From Aspergillus flavus (taxonomy: Eukaryota; Ascomycota; Eurotiomycetes; Eurotiales; Aspergillaceae), in the NCBI RefSeq assembly GCF_009017415.1, contig NC_092406.1, positions 4,960,001 to 5,024,000 on the forward strand: 64,000 nt of DNA, written 5' to 3'. Every line of letters begins with the position of its first letter. Position 1 is the first letter of the stretch. The notes beneath the pieces are model-generated. The model made no database searches and was not told the origin of the DNA. It saw only the letters and a program-made list of their open reading frames with translations. Shown here one piece after another: positions 56,301 to 64,000 of the stretch. The position numbers were made by a program, and so were the translations under genes.

Positions 56301-56755
56301 ACCGTGACTCTTTGGGTGGTTTGGCTGTGGCCATCCGCGACTTCAAGGGTGGTGTAGTCATGATTTCTCACAACGAGGAATTTGTGGGCGCGCTCTGCCC
56401 CGAACAGCTTCACGTCGCTGATGGGCGCATTGTTGCCCGTACCAACACGGGCGTGTCGCTCGATCGGTTCGAAGACAGTGCGGCCAACTCGCCCCAGACC
56501 GGCACCGCTGTGAACTCTACGGCCACCAGCGCGGCTGCTTCTGCTGCTGCTTCTGCTGCTGCTTCTGCTGCTGCTTCCGCCGTGAACTCTGGCGCCGAAG
56601 AACAGGGAGAACTCAAGTTCAAGGCGCGAAAGAAGAAGAAGATGACCCGTGCCCAGCTCAAGGAGCGGGAGACTCGTCGTCGTCTCCGTCACCTTGAGTG
56701 GCTCAATAGCCCCAAGGGTACCCCCAGGCCTCCGGACACTGATGATGAGGCTTAG
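53321..56755 (+). CDS. tef3: Translation elongation factor 3 (EF-3), ABC ATPase
   Basis: Two exons (53321-55938 and 55993-56755, 54-nt intron) encode 1126 residues. This is the fungus-specific soluble ABCF protein that uses ATP to release deacylated tRNA from the ribosomal E site. The N-terminal part (about 30-420) is HEAT-like, followed by a helical bundle. ABC1 has Walker A GRNGAGKST near 513, signature LSGGWKMKLALARAM near 600 and Walker B LLLDEPTNHLD near 621. ABC2 has GGNGAGKST near 758, LSGGQKVKVVLAGAM near 943 and LLVLDEPTNFLD, with the chromodomain-like insert between. The C-terminus is basic (KARKKKKMTRAQLKERETRRR), as in EF-3. Just before it is an unusual Ser/Ala repeat (SAAA x4) encoded by a 12-bp tandem repeat at about 56531-56578. 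A second in-frame ATG at 53345 in the better context CACCATGG may be the real start (1118 residues). Confidence 0.95.
56531..56578 (+). repeat. 12-bp tandem repeat in EF-3 tail
   Basis: About four near-perfect copies of GCTGCTTCTGCT-type units encode SAAA repeats in the linker between ABC2 and the basic tail. The reading frame is kept, and copy number may vary between strains. Confidence 0.7.
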
Positions 56756-57797
56756 TAAATATTCGTTGTTTATACCATTTTTCTGGACTTTGTTCGCTGC
56801 ATGAGCAGCGTGATGATTTGCCTGTTTTGGTCATTACGATAGACGGCTTGGCGTTTGCTTTTGTTTTTGCTTAATTCATTTCGGCGGTTCGCTTTCCATA
56901 GATAACTATTGATCTCAGACTTAATTGCACCACCGTGGTCCATCTCTATGCCTTGTACATGTATGCGATATCTAGGTTTCCCCACGCCTATTGAGGGGCG
57001 GTCATTTTATCTGTCGACCATAGTCAGATAACGTTATAACGTTTGCTCATCCAACACAGTGAATTGCTGATCTTAGATCCTTGTATTGAGATCGTGCTAA
57101 AGTAATGCCATTATTCGGCTTGAAACATCGTGACTTACTACACATTGAGCAATGATTTGAACCAAGACGCTTCATGGACTGAATCCAGAGAGTTAGGGCA
57201 AACATGATACCACATCAAGATGGAATGCCTACCCGCATACATACAACAAGCCCTAGTATCTAGCACAATAGGTACTCATCATGATAGGTCCTTTTGGTAT
57301 ACTCAAACCAACGCAAGCCACTATCAGGATCATGTGGCCAAATTCGATTTGACCAAAGGGACCTAAAAGATAAGCCACAAATTACCTCGTGGCGTTTCGT
57401 GACATCACTTCGCCCAGCCTTGTCATCCATGCCAGACACACAGTGAAATCCTGCATGCATGGATCATGACGAATAAGATGCAGTTGGCCAGTGCCCGAAG
57501 TGGCGCAGTCTCATCCCGTAGCTCACATTGGCCGGTTTCTCACCCTGTAATATGGGCTATACGAGTCGCAATCTATGGTTGTAGCACTTTAGCCTTACCG
57601 TACCAACATCAGGCAACAGGGTATTAGACTTAATCTACAAGGTGAAGGGGACTTACCTCAGCGAATATAAAACCATAACACCCCTTCCTGCCCTATTTCT
57701 CCACCTATGCTTCTCTAGACTGATAGACTTACGTCAGCACAAGTACTTCTCACAAAGTGTACTACTAGTAATCAATACCCATTCCAGAAATCTGACA
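56756..57797. other. Intergenic, nothing recognised
   Basis: About 1 kb between the EF-3 3' end and the broken family gene. No gene or repeat was recognised. Confidence 0.35.
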
Positions 57798-58700
57798 ATG
57801 ACCTGCTCCAGAATGCGCGACGAACCCCCAGCCTACGAGGAGACCACAGGCTCCAGCTCAACCGCCATTCCTGGCGACAACAAGACACAGTTACAGGATG
57901 AGGATACACGATCGAAATACGGGTTGATTTCTTTCTCAGGGTACGACCGCGTTCGCCTCATGCGCTTTCCGGAGTCCATCGTAGCGCTTGTATCGGAGAC
58001 ACTTCAGAGACATTGGCCCAAGGGGATACAGAAAGTAAAGGCATACTACGAGAGTACAGAGTTCAAGCTACGGGGAAATCCGTTCGAACATGGCGACGAC
58101 GATGAAAAGGTTGCGCTTCGTAATGCCATATTAGGGCTTCTGGATGCGTTGGCAAGAGAAGGTTGGGGTGTACACCCTGCTGCCGGGGGCTTGGGGAGGA
58201 TAGGGAATTATAAGTCGCTTGGGCAGAAGGGTATGTTTCTTTTTATAATTTATTAGGGCTCCATTTTATTTTCTGTTTCTTCTGCTCCCATCCCAAATCT
58301 ATTAGCAGATCAGACTGACAAAGCACAGATAGCCTGATTTTCAAACGCCAGGCCCCCCAGCAACTCTCCTGGATGTGTATCTCCTTTGACTCCGACGACC
58401 TCATGCACCTTATCAACGCTCCCCCCGAGTTAGCCTTATCCCTGGTTGCAGTCTTCGGGGACAGGATTAAAAACTGTAATTAGGACCTTGTGACCGGCGC
58501 GTTTGAGGTGAAATTCCAAAGCAAGTTATGGGCCAAGTATTCGGAGGAAGGAGCAGTGCTGAGTAGAGTGGCCATACTGGATGTGCTTCAGTGTCTGGAG
58601 GGTCAGGGGTTTACGTTGTGTTCGAGTCTGGATATCGACTATGGCAACCGGGGGCGAGGTGTATAAGAGTAGTGGGGAGACGTGGTTTTGTTGTCGTTGA
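57798..58700 (+). pseudogene. Broken fungal family gene of unknown function
   Basis: Exon 1 (57798-58230) encodes a start with PPAY at residues 10-13, then a conserved-looking segment (YGLISFSGYDRVRLMRFPESIV, FKLRGNPFEHGDDDEKVALRN, GWGVHPAAGG). A 98-nt intron leads to exon 2 at 58329 (DSLIFKRQAP, WMCISFDSDDLMHLI, PPELALSLVAVFGDRI). An in-frame TAG stands at 58481-58483, yet the same frame continues for 50 codons of good sequence (FEVKFQSKLW..ILDVLQCLEGQGFTL). Near 58650 a G run shifts the frame; the other frame then supplies GEVYKSSGETWFCCR and a stop at 58698-58700, which fits the family ending. Two independent lesions argue for a recently dead gene. A truncated 185-residue product is still possible. 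The family appears as uncharacterised Aspergillus proteins. Confidence 0.7.
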
Positions 58701-59301
58701 GGGGTTGGCGATGTTTAGGGTCGTATTTGGACTTTACTGAATATATGATCAGCATGGTATGACTTTGTGCGTTGAGGGTTATTGCTTAACTACATGTCTG
58801 CTTGAATGGCGCGATCCGTAGGGTTAACGTGCCCTGGCTATCAACGAGTCTTAAAACTATCTCACCCTCTATGGGATTCAGTCAGAAGTCTACAGTATTT
58901 ATTGCAATGCGCGACCTCACTATTCCAAGGATGTCTCAATGGCGTCTTGATCGCCATGCTGTCACGGTGAATCACCACCCCCGACTCTCCGTAACCTAAG
59001 ACTTCGCTCTCGAGTATAGGCTGACTATTGAGGTCTATGAATTGGGAGGATGCCATGGCGGTAGGCCTTTTCTGCTATCTTCTTATATGAGACTCGGTAG
59101 GAATAGAAATGTGAGAGTTCTATGGAGGACTGCAAGGTTGATGAAGTGTTTCGCTTGGTGAATTTATAAACGAAGATCCACACGTGACGAGATGTTGATT
59201 GTATATCAGATTCACCAGGGCAATATATTGACGCTGCTTCATTCGGCCTAGCTATCAGTTCAAGCTATGGCAGTAGAGAAGTCGTGTTCAACCAGTTACA
59301 A
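58701..59301. other. Intergenic, nothing recognised
   Basis: This region lies between the broken family gene and the ABC transporter 3' end. No gene was recognised. Confidence 0.35.
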
Positions 59302-62300
59302 TCAGACCAACTTCCTCTCTCCCGCTATTATAATACTAGCCAACAACTCCCTATCATCGCTCTTCTGAACCAGGTCATAGAACAGCCCCTTGGTTTCCAA
59401 AAGCTCAGCTGGCACGCCAACCTCCGCGACGTGGCCATCCTTCATTACAACCACCTTATCGAAAGACGCAATCGTCCTCAAGCGATGAGCCACAACAATC
59501 AAGGTCCCCTTAAATTGGGTTCTAATCGTATCCTGGATCCACAGATCCGTCCTGTTATCAACAGCAGATGTCGCTTCATCGAGGATGATAATCTTGGGAT
59601 TTCTGGCCAGAATCCGTGCCAGACAAAGCAATTGCCTTTGGCCTTGAGACATGTTCGATCCACCTGTGCTGATGGGAGAGTCGAGTGTGAATAATCCATC
59701 GCTACCACTAGATTTCTCTGCAAGTAGCTTTACCCGCCGTAGAGCGTCTTCGAGGTCCTTGTCCGGTATCTGTTGGAAGTAATCCAGGTTTGATCGTGCC
59801 GTGCCGGAAAATAGAACCGGGTCTTGAGGGATAAAAGCAATTCTGGACCGTAGAGAGTTCAACTTAATTGTGGATATGTCAATTCCATCAATTAGAATTG
59901 ACCCGGTCTGTGGCTCGATCAAGCGCAGTAGGGAAAGAGTCAAAGATGACTTTCCAGCTCCTGTACGGCCCACGATTCCAACTCTTTTGCCAGCTTGGAC
60001 AGTAAAGGAGGCACCTTTCAGAGCGAGGGGGAGATCAGGCGAGTATGCAACATTGAGATCCTTTATCTCAACCGCTCCTTGGGATGGCCAGTCGTCTGGA
60101 ACCTCGTTGCCTCCTTGATTTTCCGTGTTCAGCTCTGAGTACGCCACAACTCCCCCAGCTGCGTTCATGTATGTCTCGAGCATTCCAAATGTATTGATGG
60201 CCTTGAATATCGCTTGCGAAAATCCCATGGAGAACGTCAAAGAGAATCCCACCACCGAGGCGTCGATAACCGAGCCCGACGAAAGCAGCACTATGCCCGT
60301 TCCTGTAGTAAACAGAATACCCACAAGTGACATTTGGAGCCCAAGCCAACGATTGAACATGTAGAAGTGACGCCTGGCTGTTGAGAGCCTATCTACATGG
60401 TAGTGCATCCGGTCAGCAAGCTTATCCGTCGCTCCAAAGGACCGTATAGTTGAGACACCAGCTGCGCACGATGTGAAGTGCTCGAGGATATCAGCAGTTG
60501 GCTCGGAATCGGCACCCTTAACTGTTGTACGGGCTTTTATATAGCGCTGGCTAACCTGCCAGCACCAGTAGAGAAGAGCCATTGTCAAAAGACTGGTGTA
60601 CTTCGATGTATATAGACTAGATATTTGTTAGGGAACGCAAGGCAGTTGTGACCAAGGGAATCCGTACCCGACACATACGACAATTATTAGTTTCATGAAA
60701 GCGTCGGCGAAATCGGACATGGTGGAGAGAACATGATCATCCACATTCCTAACGTCAACGGTGAACCGTCTCAAAATCTCACCAATGGGCGTCGTGTCGA
60801 GCCAGAGAAGCGGCATTCGGAATACTCGGAGGGTCATCTCACGGAATAATACGTTTGATGCACGCAGTGACCCTGAAGATACATGCAGATTGTATAGAAT
60901 CTCCAAGCTGAGTGTCACCAGCGACCCTAAAAGATATAGATAAAGATAACGCTGGAGGTCATTGCTTTGACTTGCGCTACCCCAGGATGTCTCCTTTAGT
61001 GGATCTGAAGTGTCCTTTGGACGAGATGTGTTTATGCGACCTAAGGCCCAGGTTGTCAGGGCACTCAAGAGCTGCTTCGTAACAAGACCTAGAACGTATA
61101 TCAAGGTAAACCCAAGACCACCCGCCGCAGTAAAGTAACTACTGTATACTTTCAGATCTGCTCGTGCCGTACGGGCCTTGGCTCTTTTCCTCCCGCCAGA
61201 GTCCTTGTCAGGCTTCTCATTCACCGGGGTTACAAGCTCTATATCAACTCCCGGTTGTGCCAATTCCAACTGCGGTGCATTTAGATCAGATATACCAGCA
61301 TAGGCTATAGTGTTATTCTCCACATGAACCATATACCTCGCCTCCGATAAGCACAATGAAAGCCGATGCGTGGCCAATATCCGCGTGCGGCCTTTACCGA
61401 GCTTTCCCGTCAGCGCGTTGAAAATCTCCCTGGATACGTGGGCATCCAGAGCCGAGAATATATCGTCCAAGACCATTGTTTGCGCCGAAGAATACAGGGC
61501 CCTTCCAAACGCAACTCTGGCACGCTGACCTCCACTGAGCTTGACTCCCCGCAACCCGATCTGAGTCTCATCCCCGTCTGGCAGAGCCGCAAGGTCGGGG
61601 TAGAGTGCGCAGCCTTTCAAGACTTCTTTATATCTTTCTTCGTCCAGAGGACTCCCAAAGAGTATGTTTTCCTTGATTGTGGCATTTAGAAGCCACGGGG
61701 TCTGAGAAACAAATGCCACTGGCTGTCCGTCTGCTATTGATGGTGCTTCGATATGACCAGCAAGGAGATCAACCTCGCCGATAATTGCAGCGAGGAGCAA
61801 GCTCTTCCCAGAACCTGTCTTTCCATATATGACACTGAGTTCACCAACAGGGAATTCAAGATCTATATCGCGAAGAGCAAATTCATGAGACGAGGTATCC
61901 TTCTTCACTTCATTAGCTTCACTTCTAATTTCATCAGACGGCCAGGCAACGGAAGCCTTCCAAAACGAGACACAGCCAGATGGACTGGGCTTCAGAATTC
62001 TCTCCTGCTCCGGTCTCCGCAGAAAGTCCTCCATCCGGCGCGCATTCGACCTGGCACTGAAGTAATCATGAAAGACAAGAGGAAGAAAACCCAGCGTGCC
62101 CTGGAGATGAGGTAATGATTCAACCATTGGAAAGATAGTCGACGGGGACATCGAACCCTTTATGTACGCGTATGTGCATACTGAAGTCGCCGCAATAATA
62201 AACGGCGATGCAACACTCCACACGGATCGTATATTGCTAGCATTGAAACACAAGCGAAGATGCCTAAGCTCCTCGAGCCGAAACGAGTCAATGCGTTCCT

Positions 62301-63720
62301 CCCACTGCGTCTCCGAGGCAGAGAATTTGATCTGTCGGAGAGAATGCATGGCTTCTGTAATTGCTTTTGTCTTTTTGTCTCTTGCCATGGCGAGCTTCTT
62401 TCGCGCCGCTCGCTCATGTTTGATAACTGACATGTGTACCGGTATACTCATTACTGTGGCTATCATCGCGGCAAGTGTGCTCTGCCATCCAAGCAATCTG
62501 ATAAGAAATAAGACGGCAAAAAAGAACCGGATAAACGAGGACGGGATATAGTGGTTGACAGCCGTGAACTTGCTGAAGGAAAGAGTGTCAGACGAGATGA
62601 GGTTCACGGCGTCGGGCTTAGACTGGGAGCCCTTTTTGCTGGAGGTCTTCGAATCCTTCACTCTCAATGCCTTTTGAAACAAAGCCATAATCAGTTGGGC
62701 TCTAACCGGAATAGCCATTTCCGACCACTGTATCCAAAGCAGGTGGTAATTAAGGATAGTCTGACAAAGAGAGAATAGCCCTATGCCAATTAGCCAGAGC
62801 CAGGCATCTTGTTTTGCACTTGCGTCATTCTCAAGACTTTTGAGAAGTTTCATAACACAATAAGATGGTCCGAAGGTAAATATAGATCGCGCAAGCATCA
62901 GAGCCCAGTGCTTCACGATTTCAAAATAACGTTCTGCGAGGATATGATTCCACAAGCTTGTCTTTGAGGAGTCAAGGGTGATTAGCGGCTGACTCTTCGA
63001 TCTACTACGAAAGTTTAGGGCAGGGAGTTGATCGAGAGGGACATGGTTCCCAGCAATATCAAGGGCTGTTGTACACCATTGCATCGAATATTTCTGAAAG
63101 GCCGACTTGCTGTTTTCAAGATCGACAGCCTTTCCCTCGGCTGTGAACACAGCTGGGCGACGAGGAAAGAGGATTTGAATGACTATCAGAAAGGTCGCGA
63201 GATAAAGCCGCAAGGCTCTTGGGGGTCCAGATACTGCACGAGTCTCTTTACTTGGCCATGACATAAAAGTCTCAGGGAGGACAATAACAGCAGATAATGC
63301 CGACCCTCGAAGGCCAGCATTATAAATCTCAACAGGATCCCTCTTCAATTGGAGATACAGTCCATGTAATGAGAGCAAACCCTACACGCCAAGTCAGTCA
63401 GCCGTACCCGAGGAAGCAGAAATATTGGTTCATCGGGAAGCAACTTGCCCACAGTATTATGCTCCAGGTAGACCAATGCAGTTGCGTTAGACAGAAGTCG
63501 AATGGTAGATATTCTCGCGGGTAATTACCATCCGCAACTGCAATGCCCAGGCCTAGCCATGACAGCAGCGTAGTGAGAGAAACTAGGATGCGAATACGAA
63601 CGTTGTACTCGCTCTGGCTCTCTTTCGAGGTAATTCCATCCTCGTCTGAATACATGATTGTCGCCAAGGACGAGTGAAGCACGCCTATAAGGTATCTGCG
63701 GGGTGCCAAGGAACGAAAAC
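59302..63720 (-). CDS. ABCC-type (MRP/bile-transporter-like) ABC transporter, 5' end unresolved
   Basis: A full-length ABCC exporter read from three certain exons: about 63700-63449, 63381-60668 and 60616-59302. The last two alone encode 1342 residues. Hydrophobic TMD0 segments lie in the first exon, TMD1 spans HWALMLARSIFTFGPSYC to IIAATSVCTYAYIKG, and TMD2 flanks the 60667-60617 intron. NBD1 has GKTGSGKS, LSGGQRARVAF and TMVLDDIFSALDAH. NBD2 has GRTGAGKSSLTLSLLRL, SQGQRQLLCLARIL and IIILDEATSAVDN. The junction 63448-63382 is best read as a GC-AG intron (GCAAGT..GTAG, 67 nt), which alone keeps phase. The first exon lacks an ATG, so one or more further 5' exons lie between 63720 and beyond the window edge. 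ABCC proteins export conjugates or drugs, or load vacuoles. The substrate is unknown. Confidence 0.88.
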
Positions 63721-64000
63721 AAAACTCTGCTTGACTCGTATGGGTAGAATAGCGTTGAAAGTGTTTGATGACAAGCCCTTGGGTGCGTTAAAATGGTGCA
63801 ATCGGTGTTTAAAATCGTGTGCTTTGTTAGGGCTTACTTACTAGTGAGCAACGCGATAAGAGCCAATATCGAGGCTTCGGACACAGTCTCACCGAGATCA
63901 GGAACAGCATCCTACGTCCGGTCTCATAACTTCACGCTTTTGGTCTAGACCTGCACAAGCTGATAGTGAGTGTCATCCGAGCTTTAACTCATCCTGTCGA

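Noticed and set aside
53321..56755. Treating EF-3 as a membrane ABC transporter
   Set aside because: No transmembrane segments are present. The HEAT-like N-terminus, the insert in ABC2 and the basic tail are those of EF-3.

Overview
The window reads as a chromosome segment of a filamentous ascomycete, most likely an Aspergillus or a close Eurotialean relative. The reasons are short spliceosomal introns (mostly 48-90 nt, GT..AG with CTAAC/CTGAC-like branch points), a fungal biotin gene cluster, a 2-methylcitrate synthase of the Aspergillus McsA type, a fungus-specific elongation factor 3, a Zn2Cys6 regulator and SAT4/rhodopsin-type membrane proteins. The species was not determined. Exon boundaries come from reading splice signals and checking that the reading phase closes; none was tested against transcripts.

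Layout. 0-8 kb: biotin cluster bioB(-), bioDA(-), bioF(+). BioB and BioDA have mitochondrial-type N-termini, while BioF ends in the peroxisomal signal ARL. 8-16 kb: a RING protein, an amadoriase/sarcosine-oxidase-like flavoenzyme, a six-exon F-box-like gene and a Dal5-type MFS transporter. 18-28.5 kb: a peroxisomal (ARL) FATP-type acyl-CoA synthetase, a Baeyer-Villiger monooxygenase, a 1001-residue hydantoinase fused to a DUF917 (S-methyl-thiohydantoin desulfurase type) domain and, divergent from it, a decayed NCS1 permease. 29-38 kb: a secreted BBE-like flavin oxidase, a SAT4-family membrane protein, a decayed second flavin oxidase and a small six-cysteine secreted protein. 39-47 kb: a probable polyol/sugar catabolic cluster of LAD-type zinc dehydrogenase(+), SDR(-), sugar transporter(+) and Zn2Cys6 regulator(-). 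47-50 kb: a BYS1-like secreted protein and a P-loop pseudogene. 50-57 kb: mcsA(-) and EF-3(+), divergent housekeeping genes. 57-64 kb: a recently broken family gene and an ABCC transporter whose 5' end is unresolved at the window edge.

Two points stand out. First, the dehydrogenase promoter (two copies) and the shared SDR/transporter promoter (one copy) carry a palindrome of the form CGG-N8-CCGAAG. This is a convincing candidate operator for the Zn2Cys6 regulator encoded alongside and would define a small regulon. Second, the hydantoinase-DUF917 fusion sits head-to-head with a NCS1 permease relic. This suggests a (thio)hydantoin uptake-and-breakdown locus that has lost its transporter. At least four genes are pseudogenes (27.0, 35.1, 48.6 and 57.8 kb). 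No PKS, NRPS or terpene backbone gene, CRISPR array, intact transposon or RNA gene was seen.
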